Part shown: positions 50,306-60,820 of the stretch, piece after piece
Layout: the number at the start of each line of letters is the position of its first letter
How positions within the stretch are numbered: the first letter of the stretch is position 1
Source of the DNA: Nemertoderma westbladi
Taxonomy: Eukaryota > Xenacoelomorpha > Nemertodermatida > Nemertodermatidae
DNA length: 64,000 nucleotides
Assembly: GCA_032718475.1 (NCBI GenBank)
Contig: JAUCBJ010001032.1
Span: 29,280-93,279, forward strand
Reading direction: 5' to 3'
Notes under the pieces: model-generated
The model's input: only the letters and a program-made list of their open reading frames with translations
Databases searched by the model: none
What the model was told of the DNA's origin: nothing
Translations under genes and position numbers: made by a program

Positions 50306-51088
50306 TACCGCCGGTAGTGCCGTGCATTGGATCCTCCAACTTCTCCCGTCGCTTCTAAACAGTGAGCCCGAGGCGCCTACCCCTAGCCCAACATGTTAAA
50401 GAGGGCAGTTACCGTAACGGCGCAAACATAGTAAAAACCAATCAGACAGTCGAGGAAACAAACGTTGATTTTGGTTCACTACATTGCGGCAATTATATTT
50501 GCAATCAGTAAGAGAATAAAATCAAGAGTCAGAATCAAGCAGTAATCATTGCCAAAGTCACAAATATATAAGAAAGTAGCAAATTTACAATCAACGGAAG
50601 TGCAAAAAACGAAGAATAAAGATGGCTAATAATCAGGCGACATCCAGGGTTGTCTCAGCTGGATTTTCGACCAACCAGTGGGCAGAACTTAATTTGGCGA
50701 TCATTGAAGCACATACTCGCCTCAACTTAATTTGGCGATTATTAAAAGCACAATTTAGGCGTTATTTTAGCACAAACATCGATTTATAGGGAAATGTAAA
50801 TAAAATTAGCACAAATGTATTAGATTCGATAGATATTGGAAAACGGCAAAATTCATATTTTGTTTTTAAATAATTTTGCCACCGCAAATGAATATATCAG
50901 GGTTTTATTATAAAATTACGTAAATATGGCTATATACTGTATAAAATCGACTGAATATAAAATGAACTTGTGTATTTTTTTTATTTACCCTATCTAATTA
51001 TTATGGTTGCACATCAATACGCACTTATCTAACTTATTTTATACTGTATAACGGGTTGTTTCAGAACACAGCGCCATATATCGCAACA

Positions 51089-51298
51089 GGCAGCCTCATG
51101 GAGTGAATAAGCATGGTGGAAAGCCCATGGCATTCTTAAGACGCTGGCCTTGAAAATCTTCTAAATAAAAAAATCTTCTAGCAAATGTTATGGGTGATAA
51201 GGAGTTGTGGTGGTGGAATTTTGTCGACAAGACGGCACAGCGTTCTTAAAAATGCAGCTGAATGCAGCATGCCGATCCTAGTAGTAGTAGTAGTAGTA
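51089..51298 (+). mobile_element. LINE-B 3' end, 3' of the large insertion
   Basis: Continues the LINE-B copy interrupted at 46234 and ends in a (tag)n tail. Counterpart of 17496-17712 in copy 1, with a deletion in the cttaagacg...ggcc region. Confidence 0.85.
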
Positions 51299-51830
51299 AG
51301 CTGGCTAATCAGTATAGATCCCACGCAACCCCAGACTACAAGCCCGTAATTTATGTAAGGGTGAACTAGTGAAAAGTAAAGCATTTTAAGGATTTTGAGT
51401 GGACAAATACGTCTAAGCCAATAAAATATACCTGAAATTTGTTTTATTAATGTAGTTTAATGTGGGCCAGGCATGTAAGAATTTGGTCTACCATTATATA
51501 TAATTATTTATGACCATGCCTTTAATTAGTTTTTATGTTCAGCTTTTGCGAAGCTAAGCTTTGCATTTAGCTAGAGAAAATAGGAATATTTTAATGCGAT
51601 ATGTTACCCCTGTGAGGAGCAGGTTTATTATATTATATAAAATAGTTAAGGATTCTAAAATATCGAACTATTACATAACACAACTATAAAAATAATGCAA
51701 AGAATGAGGGCATTGTAAAGGCCAAAGCGAAAAGTGGTACACTTTGAGGCGCCCCATTCGAGCAAAAGCTAATTATATATTGTAATGAAACAACATATAT
51801 ATAATATTAATTACATAATAGCATATGGTG
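51299..51830. other. AT-rich flank of the DIRS element, copy 2
   Basis: Counterpart of 17713-18246; no gene seen. Confidence 0.4.
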
Positions 51831-52510
51831 TTACATAGTATGACGTATATATCTTAAAAAGGCATTGGAATTCCATCTACCCCTTGATCTAATTTGGGAA
51901 TCAGATAGTCCCTCTTTTGAGGCTTCAGTGGCCGCCCCAATCCTAAAGCTATGTGACTTGTATACATTGGTGGGGAGGTTATTAAATAACATGGTTCTAT
52001 TTAAGACAGCTATAAACTCGAGTTGAAATACGGGATTACCATTTTGCAAACAAAAAAGTTACCACTTGTGGAATTAGGGCGCTGTTGTATGTATAAAATA
52101 CACAAGCTGACTAATTGGTGATCAATATTATTGGATAATTCCACAACGAGAAGGAGTATATGGTGGCTTCTGGTGTTTGCAACGGCGGAAAATTATTTCA
52201 AGAGTCTCGTTCGATAATATGACGACATCACCTATTTGTAAATTTGATGTAAGAACTGCCTTGGAGTTCTTGATGGGAAAAAGCTCTCCTATACGCATAA
52301 ATGCATAAAATGCAAACAAAAATGCTACTCTAAATAAAACATTAACATAATTATCTACATATATTACTGGAATCGCTCTAATGAGCCGTGACAGAATTGG
52401 TTTGGTAATTGGCATTCTGACATCTCTGACATTGCCCCCTTTTCCTAGACCAGCTAAACACCTAGTTACCAAAAAGCTTTTTGTTGGATATGTGACATTC
52501 AATATCTTCT
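51831..52510 (-). pseudogene. DIRS copy 2 tyrosine recombinase, C-terminal part
   Basis: Two frames: 52502-52128 (TYPTKSFLVTRCLAGLGKGG, then AFMRIGELF with the catalytic Arg) and 52049-51831 (HSFRIGAATEASKEG, RGRWNSNAFLRYIRH with His-x-x-Arg and the nucleophile Tyr). The catalytic residues are present, but a base change near 52143 breaks the frame between them. Confidence 0.7.
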
Positions 52511-52700
52511 ACTTTATAGAAGTAAAAGTGTATGAGTCTGTACTCCCAGATATTCCCATTGGCGATATCTCCTTTGCAGAAGTGAAGGCTGCTGCAAAGA
52601 GCATTAAGGATAGGGAGTTGTGGCAGTGCAATTTTGTCGATAAGCCGGCACAGCATTCTTAAAAATGCAGCTGCAATGCAGCATGCCGATCCTAGTAGTA
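52511..52700 (+). mobile_element. Internally deleted LINE-B derivative, copy 2
   Basis: Same insertion, junction and position as 18937-19126. Confidence 0.8.
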
Positions 52701-52703
52701 TGC

Positions 52704-52930
52704 GGCAATGAAATTGCCAACATGTAATTTAAAATGGTCACTCGGGAGTAGCCATTCTTGTCAAGTTTGGCTATAAAGCACCCCAATATTACAGTGTCAA
52801 TTGGAACTGTTACCCTGGTTGAAAACATTTCCATTTAGAAATCCTTGAATCTGTTCCAAATTCTTGAGTACGATTTTAAGGTGTCATCTTCCCACGAATT
52901 CTCTATCAGTCCTTCGAATCGAAGAAGCAA
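52704..52930 (-). pseudogene. DIRS copy 2 tyrosine recombinase, N-terminal part
   Basis: Counterpart of 19130-19356 (VPIDTVILGCFIAKLDKNGY, then LNYMLAISL), cut off from its start by a stop near 52840. Confidence 0.6.
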
Positions 52931-54323
52931 TTCGTTGGGAGAAGTTGTTGTGGAATATTTGGGAGTTGGGCAATATTTCCTTGAATAATCTTATCTGTAA
53001 TCGGGAAAGATAATCGCATTCAGTATTACTCACCCCGGAAATATGGTTTGCTCTAAATAAAAAGTTATTATTCATTGAAATTATTATAATACGTCGAAGT
53101 AGAATCATTATATGTGGATCTTTAGAGGACTTCTTGTTTATAATTGGGACTAAAGCTTCATTATCTGTTCTAAAGATAATCCTTTTTCCTGACAACTGAT
53201 GTCCCCACAACTCCATGGCAATCAGGATTGGAAATAACTCTAATAGAGTTATGTTATTGCAGGCTTTCCATTTTTGTGGCCACTCGCCAAGGAACCAATG
53301 AGTTCCAAAGATACCGCCATATCCTTTTGTTTGCGCTGCGTCCGTAAAGAACTCAAGAAAAGAATTAGAAGTCCATGTCTTATTGAGAAAAAATGTGCAC
53401 CCGTTATAGTATTCAAGAAATTCTTCCCATGCATCTAAGTCACGCCTAGCCCATCTCTTTATATTAACTTTGTGGTACAAACAATTCACAGAAGAAGATA
53501 GGTCAATCAGTCTGCGCAAAAAGGCTCTACCAGGAATTATGACCTGACAAGCGAAATTTAAAAATCCAGTCAATGATAAAAGCTCCTTCTTTGTTGCTTT
53601 CTTCTTGAGCTCCTTTATAAGTAAAGAAGCTTTCTCCAATTTATCAGCTGGTAAACGAGATAACATATTTACTGTGTCTAATTCAATTCCTAAAAATGTT
53701 ATTGTCTGGGAGGGCTTTGTAGTTTTCTCAGGTGCTAGAGGGACACCGAAGATACTGTTGCACATGCTGGTAAATTTTGTTAATGAATGAAGGCATTCAT
53801 CTTCAGTGCGTTCTAAAATCAAAAAATCATCCAAAACGTGTACCATGAATATAATAGCTAGCTTATTTTCTGATATCCACTGCATTGCTGTTGATACTTT
53901 TTCGAAAATGTTACAGCTTGAACTGGCACCCATTTCTAAGCATCTATCATAGTACCACTTTCCATGCCAGAATAAGCACATTAGGTGATAGTTGCTTGGA
54001 TGAATCGGTATTAATCTGAAGGCTGAACAGATGTCAGTTTTTGCCATAAAGCAACCCCTTCCTAACTGAATAATCAAGTCTATGGCATCTTGGATAGAGT
54101 AGTAGCTACACTTTGAATGTTCCTCGCTTATATTAGAATTAACTGAAAGTTCATTATATGGTGCCGATAAGTCATGAATCATCCTAAATTGTGTAGGATC
54201 CTTCTTGGGACGAACACCTATTGGGTTAACATGGTAGACTTCAAATGGGGGCTCATTAAAGGGGCCTGAAATTCGGCCCGCCTCAATTTCCTTTGACAGT
54301 TTTAGATCAACAACCTCAGGCTG
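52884..54323 (-). pseudogene. DIRS copy 2 RT-RNase H, open but cut at its 5' end by BEL-2
   Basis: RT and RNase H share one frame here, from the BEL-2 junction (upstream of MIHDLSAPYNEL) through HVLDDFLIL, WARRDLDAWEEFLEYY, DAAQTKGYGGIF and FRTDNEAL to a stop at 52884. The frame keeps the GVRPKKDPTQF segment lost in copy 1. The 5' remainder is at 60821-61020. Confidence 0.8.
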
Positions 54324-54662
54324 TGTCGTAAAATTTATACTGTATGTATACCTTTAATTGTGTAAAAGTATACCGTACTTATTCAGTTAGTCTGTAGTTG
54401 CTACCGTAATTGTGCACCGGAAGTTCCGGTACCTCTTCTGCTGTATGTATAGGCCTTTTTCTGCCGTTCAGTTGACAATGTCAGTCAATCTACATGTGTG
54501 CTGTGCACTTCTTCAATGTTAATTACTACCTCTTACTATTTTAAATGTACGTTTTATATGACTATGAAGAGAATTAACATTTCTTTTCCCAACGAAACAC
54601 AACGCAAACCATGGGATTAACATTCTTCAAGACATTACCGTAAACGCCCCCATTCCTCGACA
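54324..54662 (+). repeat. BEL-2 5' LTR (339 bp)
   Basis: TGTCG...CGACA ends; direct repeat of 60482-60820. Contains a ttatactgtatgtatacc stretch near its start. Confidence 0.93.
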
Positions 54663-54665
54663 TTT

Positions 54666-54683
54666 TGGTGCCTGGACCCGGAT
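54666..54683 (+). promoter_or_regulatory. BEL-2 primer-binding site
   Basis: tggtgcctggacccgga begins three bases after the LTR, as expected for a site complementary to a tRNA 3' end (…CCA). The tRNA was not identified. Confidence 0.7.
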
Positions 54684-54704
54684 AGTGAAAGCGTCACTAA
54701 TTCG

Positions 54705-55439
54705 ATGTCGGATACGTGGGAATCGCTACATCAACGCCGAAAAGGCCACCGTGGCTTGGCGAGGCGACTGATTAACGAAATCGAGGAGCTTATCAGACCT
54801 GATGCTCAGGTACCGGTAGCGGTAGGCCTATCCAAAAGGTATATGCAATTATGTGCACAACGTGATAAATTAGGGAAACTTGACGAGGAAATAGAACTTC
54901 TAATCGATACCGATACCGAATCGGATTTGGAACGCGAGCTAGCCGTAGCCTCGGATTTTATGGGAGACATTTGCGACATCCTACAACGTGTGGAAAGTCG
55001 AATGCACGTCTCCTCATCCAACGTCAATTCCAACACGTCGGCTGCAAATACAACGGGTTTTTCAGCCAATCTTCGCAACGGTATGGAGTTCCACCAGAAA
55101 CTTCCACAACTAAAACTTCCATTGTTTGATGGCACCGCGTTAGAATGGCCCAACTTTTGGGACCGTTTTCAGAATTCAGTCCACAACCGACCCGATTTAT
55201 CCGGAGGAAATAAATTCGATTATTTAAAGGGGCAACTGAAGGGAGAAACCTTGCAATTAATTTCGGAATTTCAACTAACCGATGAGGATTACGAGGAAGC
55301 GATTGTGTTGCTAAAGGAAACATATGGTAAACCGCATCTGATTCTGCAGGCACGATGCATGCAATCTTTGATTTGGAGAAACCCGCTGCAACATCGACCG
55401 ATTTATCCTCATTTCGAGCAAAATACGAGGCTCATATAA
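54705..55439 (+). CDS. BEL-2 Gag, N-terminal frame
   Basis: ATG 54705 opens a 244-codon frame. Residues ~130-230 are the DUF1759-type Gag core (LPQLKLPLFDGTALEWPNFW, FDYLKGQLKGETLQLI, LLKETYGKPHLI). Homology then moves to the -1 frame near 55350, so the last ~25 residues of this frame are probably not native. Together with 55355-60268 it forms one gag-pol. Confidence 0.75.
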   Translation: MSDTWESLHQRRKGHRGLARRLINEIEELIRPDAQVPVAVGLSKRYMQLCAQRDKLGKLDEEIELLIDTDTESDLERELAVASDFMGDICDILQRVESRMHVSSSNVNSNTSAANTTGFSANLRNGMEFHQKLPQLKLPLFDGTALEWPNFWDRFQNSVHNRPDLSGGNKFDYLKGQLKGETLQLISEFQLTDEDYEEAIVLLKETYGKPHLILQARCMQSLIWRNPLQHRPIYPHFEQNTRLI

Positions 55440-58400
55440 GAGGTATTCAGAATTTGAATAACGATATCGAACATTCCAGTTATGTATACGCAGCAATAAT
55501 CCTCAGAAAACTACCAGCCATAGTTCGTAGTAACATTAATCGCGCATCTAAGGTAACTACATGGAATCTTCCGGAACTACGGGTAGCGTTACAAGAAGAA
55601 ATCGAACAGTTGAAAGCACTCGAGAAGGAGGCCAAACTACCCACATTAAAATCGGGACAGAATGGATCGAAATCGAATGACAAAAGTAAACATTTTAAAT
55701 CGTTTAATGATAATCAATCTAGTGATTATGGTATAACCAAACCCGAAGGAACTGTTGGTTCATTCGCCACCGGGGGAAACGTTTCCAGGTGGAATTGTTA
55801 TTTATGTAAAGGTAAACATCCCGTTATTAATTGCGATAAATATATTACGGGTGAAAGTCGGAACCAACGTTCTCACGAATTGGGTTTGTGTACAAATTGT
55901 CTCCGACCAAAGCATACAGCCTTACAATGTCGGAGTTCCGAACGATGCCGATCGTGCAATCGCCATCATCACACGGCATTACATTTTCATAAAACTACGA
56001 ATAACCCTAACCCATCCGAGTCTACAGTCGCAACTATATTGGATCAATCCTCTGCAAACTGCAACGTTGATATTAGCGGAGCTACATTGATAACCACTAT
56101 GAGTCCTCAATTCGGTGGCAGTACAGTTCTTCCCACTGCTATCGTACCGATTATCTACGGTGATAATCGAGCTTACGAAGTTCGAGCGTTAATGGACCCC
56201 GGTTCACAGCGTACATTACTTACTCGTAAAGTTGCCAATGACCTACAATTAACTGTATGTGGTCACATAAACATGAGGTTGGATGGAATTAACAAACTTG
56301 GTATCTATAAGGATTACGATATCGTAGAATTCGTTGTATCGACAGAAATTGGATTGAAATGTCTACATGCCGCTGTCATAGACGAGTTCTCAGTCCACAT
56401 ATACATGCCTCAACGAACTCATATTGTCAATAAATTACTAGAACGTGGCGTTAAGCTGGCCGATACTAGCAGCGATTCCAATAATGATTTCTCACTACTA
56501 ATCGGGTCAGACCAATGCTTTAACTTTATTCCAATTGGTGAAACGATTGGCGGACTGTATATTATTCCTTCCTTATTTGGTAACCTGTTGGACGGTAAAA
56601 TTGAACCTAACGGGGATTCAGATAATTACAACGCCATTTCCACGTTATTAATCGGCTCCAATGACGGAGCATACGAAGACAGCGTCGATGATTTAATTAA
56701 GAAACTATGGTCATTGGATTCAATTGGAATCCAATACGAGAATATAGATGACTCGGAGGATGCTATTCTTCAGGAGTTCCAGAATGGTATCAAATTCGAA
56801 AACGGCAAATACCATGCAAGGTTACCATGGAAATGCGAACATCCCACGCTTCCAACTAATTATAATCTCGCTAAACGGCGGTTGGATAGTCTCCTGTCAC
56901 GCTTATCAGACAAACCCAACCTATTACTTAACTACGGGCAAATCATTGGAGACCAATTAAGCCGAGGGTTTATTGAAACAGTTGAACCCGATCAACCCCC
57001 TGAACATATTGTGCACTATTTAGCACATCATTCGGTTGCTAAACCGCAGTCTTCGACGACACCCATTTGTGTAGTTTTTGATTGTTCGGCTAGAGGTAGT
57101 AGAAATAGCCCTAGCCTTAATGATTGTTTACATTCTGGTCCAAACCTTAACCATGAAATGGGAAATTTATTATTGCGTTTTCGTTTATATAAATTTGTAG
57201 CACTGTCCGATATAGAAAAAGCTTTTTTGCAAATTAGACTCCATACTATTGATAGGGATGCACTCCGATTTTTATGGTTTAAAAACCCAACTGATATTAA
57301 TAGTGCATCACAAATATATCGTTTCAAAGTTGTTCTTTTCGGTGCTACTTCTAGTTCATTTTTACTAAACGCTACATTACGTCATCACATAGAAAGTTTT
57401 TCAGAAACTGATTTAACAGAATATGTGCCTATTTTATTACGTAACCTTTACGTTGACAATTTAATGTGTGGCAGTAACTCAGTTAGCGAAATTATTGATA
57501 TGTATCATAATAGTCGCAAAATTATTGAAAGTGGTGGTTTTCCTTTGAGGGAATGGCAGTCTAATTGTATCGAATTACAAGAAATTATCTCTGGTGACAA
57601 ACTTGGACCTAAAAAACCAGATAATATTACGAGTATTTTTGGTTTATCTTGGAATATTGATTTAGATATTTTACAGTATCCTAATCGTGTTATAACTATC
57701 GATAATTCTAATATAACTAAACGTACTGTACTTAGCGATTCGTCTACGGTGTATGACCCATGCGGTTTTATCATCCCAGTGACCATATCTAGTAGAATTT
57801 TTATTCAATCGTTATGGAAACAAAATTATGCATGGGATGATAAATTACCTGACAATTTGTGTACAAAGTGGAGTAAAATTGTTAACGATATTAATTTATC
57901 CCTGAGCTATACTGTGCAACGTTATTTACCTGTAGGAGATAATTGTGATCTACACGTTTTTTGTGACGCATCACTTACAGCCTATGGGGCTGTTGTTTAT
58001 TGTGTATCCAGTACGGATTCAAATATAATAATGGCTAAAGCAAAAGTTACCCCTGTAAATTGTAAAGAAAATAAAGCTAACAATTTGAAAATTGTGAGTA
58101 AAAGGTCACCGACATTGCCCCAACTTGAACTTACAGCGATAACTGTAGGTGCCAGATTGATGTTATACTGCAAAAATTCTTATGCAAATAATGTCATTGT
58201 AAATAAACTGTGTTTGTGGTCAGATAGTACTATCGCTCTAACGTGGCTAAATAAAGTAGATATAAATAGTCAATATGTGCGCAGTCGAGTGAATGCAGTA
58301 AATATACTGCTTCCCAATGGGAATTTTTATCATTTACCTACGGATGACAATCCTAGCGATCTTCTGTCTCGTGGAGTCTCAGCGAAAATACTGCTGAACT

Positions 58401-60268
58401 CAACTTTATGGAGAAAGGGACCTGATTGGTTAACAAACCATGATTCCTGGCCTGACCAATCCGTCATTAGTAATTCCAAATGTTATTGTGCTGAAGAGTC
58501 AATGCGTGATTCAACCTTGATTACAACTGTGACAACAAGCCTTGGTGATGAGACTGTAAATTTCCAAGCCCTACTAGTTAAGAATAACTATCGTTCTTAT
58601 GTAAATATTCTTTCTTATGTGTTAAAGTTTATCCGAAAGGTGAAATCTTCTATTAAAAGGCGTAGTAAGAGTGGTGAAAAACCATCTGATAAATTTCCAA
58701 ATAATTTTCCGAAAGATATACCTTCGTTACAAGTAAGCGATATCGTAAGCACTGAATTGAAATTAATTCGAAATGCTCAGCGAGAAACATACTCAAAGGA
58801 GTATTCATATCTCGAGACCAAGAGAGGACCAATACCGCACTTAGTCAGACAACTTAATCTCTGTTTAGTAAATACTATTATACGTTGCAGTGGACGTATA
58901 ACATATTCCTCATTGCCTTGGGAGTGTAAACTACCGATTTTACTTCCATCGAAACATTTCCTAACCGAACTTATTATTTCCGATTCACATTCCAGATTAC
59001 ACGCAGGTGTTGCAGAAACTATTGTTGATATAAGACAACGGTATTGGATACCACGTATCCGACAACGTGTTGGATCAGTTATTCGCCATTGTGTACCATG
59101 CAGGAAGGTACAAGGAAGCCCCTATATACCTCCAATCCTTCCTCCTCTTCCTAAGTATCGTTTAGAAACATCACGTCCATTTACAATTTGTGGAGTTGAT
59201 TATACCAGCCACCTATTCGTCCGCGATACTGATGAAAAATATAAGGTCTACATTGCATTATTTACGTGCCCTGCAACTCGTGCAGTACACTTAGAACTAG
59301 TAAACGATAATTCAGCAGAGAGCTTTCTGTTTGCATTTTGTAGATTCATAAGCCGTCGTGGCACCCCGAAACGAATGATAAGCGATAATTCTTCCACTTT
59401 CGTAGCGTCTAGCAATATCTTAGCGGAACTTCATGGCCATAATAGGATTAAATCGTTCCTCTTAAGAATGAAAATTGACTGGCAATTCATCCCAGTTGGC
59501 GCCCCCTGGTTTGGTGGATTTTGGGAAAGACTCATTGGGATTACAAAGACAACTTTAAAGAAAGTTCTTGGTTGTAATCTTATAACTCGTGATGAATTGC
59601 AAACCGTGTTAACAGAAATTGAAGCTTTAATTAATGACCGTCCATTGACCTATGTACATTCCGGAGCAGACGATACTATTCCAATAAGTCCATCTCAACT
59701 TATTTGTGGATATAGAGTAACCACTTTGAGTCAAATTACCAATGAATCGATAGATGAAATGAAAGATGATGAAACTTATTTGGAGAATGGTGATGGTTTA
59801 ACACGACGACAAGAATGGTTACAAACAATATTAAGTTCATTTGCCAATCGATGGAGAATGGAATATCTTACAAGTTTGCGCGAATATCATCGTTGGTCTA
59901 CAACTAAGAATCTGGTTATCCCTAACATTGGAGAGGTTGTTATCGTTAAGCCAATTAAAGGCAACTTACCACGTATGCAATGGCCTCTTGGACTTATAAC
60001 CGCAATTCACCCTGGAATTGATGGCAACATCAGATGCGTCACCATGAAAACTGGTGCAGGTTATTCGAAACGTCCCATTAAGAGACTCTATCCTTTAGAG
60101 TGTAAGATGAAGGATATCAAAGATATCATTCCTCGTTCAATATCGACAGAAATACAAGTAAATGAAACTGAAAGTAAACCTATAGTAAGTAAACGTGAAA
60201 GTGCGATTCGTGCGAAAGAATATATTACCAAATATTACGATGATGAGAGCCAAACCGAAAGTGATTGA
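55355..60268 (+). CDS. BEL-2 Gag C-terminus and Pol polyprotein
   Basis: 1637 open codons in the -1 frame; this frame is open only from 55331, so the switch lies between 55331 and 55439. Zinc motifs near residue 148 (CYLCKGKHPVINC) and 180-210. Protease near 280 (ALMDPGSQRTLL). RT ~500-780 with CVVFDCSARG, ALSDIEKAFLQIRL and LYVDNLMCG; YVDN in place of YVDD is, as I recall, frequent in BEL RTs. RNase H ~865-1000 (VFCDASLTAYGAV, LWSDSTIALTWL). Integrase: His/Cys domain ~1212-1250 (SHSRLHAGV, CVPCRKVQG), catalytic Asp at GVDY ~1279, Asp at ISDNSS ~1342 and Glu at FWERLIG ~1389, then the DUF5641-like tail. Apart from the frame switch it looks intact. Confidence 0.9.
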   Translation: MHAIFDLEKPAATSTDLSSFRAKYEAHIRGIQNLNNDIEHSSYVYAAIILRKLPAIVRSNINRASKVTTWNLPELRVALQEEIEQLKALEKEAKLPTLKSGQNGSKSNDKSKHFKSFNDNQSSDYGITKPEGTVGSFATGGNVSRWNCYLCKGKHPVINCDKYITGESRNQRSHELGLCTNCLRPKHTALQCRSSERCRSCNRHHHTALHFHKTTNNPNPSESTVATILDQSSANCNVDISGATLITTMSPQFGGSTVLPTAIVPIIYGDNRAYEVRALMDPGSQRTLLTRKVANDLQLTVCGHINMRLDGINKLGIYKDYDIVEFVVSTEIGLKCLHAAVIDEFSVHIYMPQRTHIVNKLLERGVKLADTSSDSNNDFSLLIGSDQCFNFIPIGETIGGLYIIPSLFGNLLDGKIEPNGDSDNYNAISTLLIGSNDGAYEDSVDDLIKKLWSLDSIGIQYENIDDSEDAILQEFQNGIKFENGKYHARLPWKCEHPTLPTNYNLAKRRLDSLLSRLSDKPNLLLNYGQIIGDQLSRGFIETVEPDQPPEHIVHYLAHHSVAKPQSSTTPICVVFDCSARGSRNSPSLNDCLHSGPNLNHEMGNLLLRFRLYKFVALSDIEKAFLQIRLHTIDRDALRFLWFKNPTDINSASQIYRFKVVLFGATSSSFLLNATLRHHIESFSETDLTEYVPILLRNLYVDNLMCGSNSVSEIIDMYHNSRKIIESGGFPLREWQSNCIELQEIISGDKLGPKKPDNITSIFGLSWNIDLDILQYPNRVITIDNSNITKRTVLSDSSTVYDPCGFIIPVTISSRIFIQSLWKQNYAWDDKLPDNLCTKWSKIVNDINLSLSYTVQRYLPVGDNCDLHVFCDASLTAYGAVVYCVSSTDSNIIMAKAKVTPVNCKENKANNLKIVSKRSPTLPQLELTAITVGARLMLYCKNSYANNVIVNKLCLWSDSTIALTWLNKVDINSQYVRSRVNAVNILLPNGNFYHLPTDDNPSDLLSRGVSAKILLNSTLWRKGPDWLTNHDSWPDQSVISNSKCYCAEESMRDSTLITTVTTSLGDETVNFQALLVKNNYRSYVNILSYVLKFIRKVKSSIKRRSKSGEKPSDKFPNNFPKDIPSLQVSDIVSTELKLIRNAQRETYSKEYSYLETKRGPIPHLVRQLNLCLVNTIIRCSGRITYSSLPWECKLPILLPSKHFLTELIISDSHSRLHAGVAETIVDIRQRYWIPRIRQRVGSVIRHCVPCRKVQGSPYIPPILPPLPKYRLETSRPFTICGVDYTSHLFVRDTDEKYKVYIALFTCPATRAVHLELVNDNSAESFLFAFCRFISRRGTPKRMISDNSSTFVASSNILAELHGHNRIKSFLLRMKIDWQFIPVGAPWFGGFWERLIGITKTTLKKVLGCNLITRDELQTVLTEIEALINDRPLTYVHSGADDTIPISPSQLICGYRVTTLSQITNESIDEMKDDETYLENGDGLTRRQEWLQTILSSFANRWRMEYLTSLREYHRWSTTKNLVIPNIGEVVIVKPIKGNLPRMQWPLGLITAIHPGIDGNIRCVTMKTGAGYSKRPIKRLYPLECKMKDIKDIIPRSISTEIQVNETESKPIVSKRESAIRAKEYITKYYDDESQTESD

Positions 60269-60481
60269 GATAAAATATAAAATTAACAAGAATAAATTTA
60301 TTTTGAAAATTTAATTTGGGATTATTTTTTTGTTATTTATCTGCAATATCAAATATACTATACAGTACGTTATATGGTGATATTATTTTTTTTTATATGC
60401 TTTATTTCGATGAAATATTGTTAATTAGTTTATATTGTAACAAGTAAATGTTATGCCATTGTCAACTTAGTGGCGGGAGTG
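60269..60481 (+). promoter_or_regulatory. BEL-2 3' untranslated region and polypurine tract
   Basis: AT-rich; ends tggcgggagtg (60471-60481) directly before the 3' LTR, a probable plus-strand primer. Confidence 0.65.
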
Positions 60482-60820
60482 TGTCGTAAAATTTATACTG
60501 TATGTATACCTTTAATTGTGTAAAAGTATACCGTACTTATTCAGTTAGTCTGTAGTTGCTACCGTAATTGTGCACCGGAAGTTCCGGTACCTCTTCTGCT
60601 GTATGTATAGGCCTTTTTCTGCCGTTCAGTTGACAATGTCAGTCAATCTACATGTGTGCTGTGCACTTCTTCAATGTTAATTACTACCTCTTACTATTTT
60701 AAATGTACGTTTTATATGACTATGAAGAGAATTAACATTTCTTTTCCCAACGAAACACAACGCAAACCATGGGATTAACATTCCTCAAGACATTACCGTA
60801 AACGCCCCCATTCCTCGACA
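60482..60820 (+). repeat. BEL-2 3' LTR (339 bp)
   Basis: See the 5' LTR; followed by the ggctg target duplication. Confidence 0.93.

Larger units (their letters stand above)
46235..51088. mobile_element. Unclassified insertion with TG...CA ends and 5-bp duplication ggcag
   Basis: Splits a LINE-B copy: ggcag precedes it at 46230-46234 and follows it at 51089-51093. It begins tgttaaag and ends cgcaaca. These are LTR-type ends and TSD length, but I could not find matching long terminal repeats, so it may be a decayed or rearranged LTR element. It carries the TIR transposon 47172-50305. A short frame at about 50622-50790 (MANNQATSRVV...) might be a gag start. Low-complexity tagcat repeats lie near 46960-46998. 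Confidence 0.5.
54324..60820 (+). mobile_element. BEL-2: full-length BEL/Pao LTR retrotransposon
   Basis: Flanked by ggctg (54319-54323, 60821-60825). It sits inside the DIRS copy 2 RT region; the empty site is seen at about 20740 in copy 1. LTRs are 54324-54662 and 60482-60820. It has all BEL domains in the usual order. The LTRs differ by one base as far as I can see (54626 against 60784), so it is young. Confidence 0.93.

Noticed and set aside
46235-51088. LTR pair for the 4.9-kb insertion, for example a second tgttaaag at about 50394
   Set aside because: Similarity between 46235 and 50394 ends after about nine bases.
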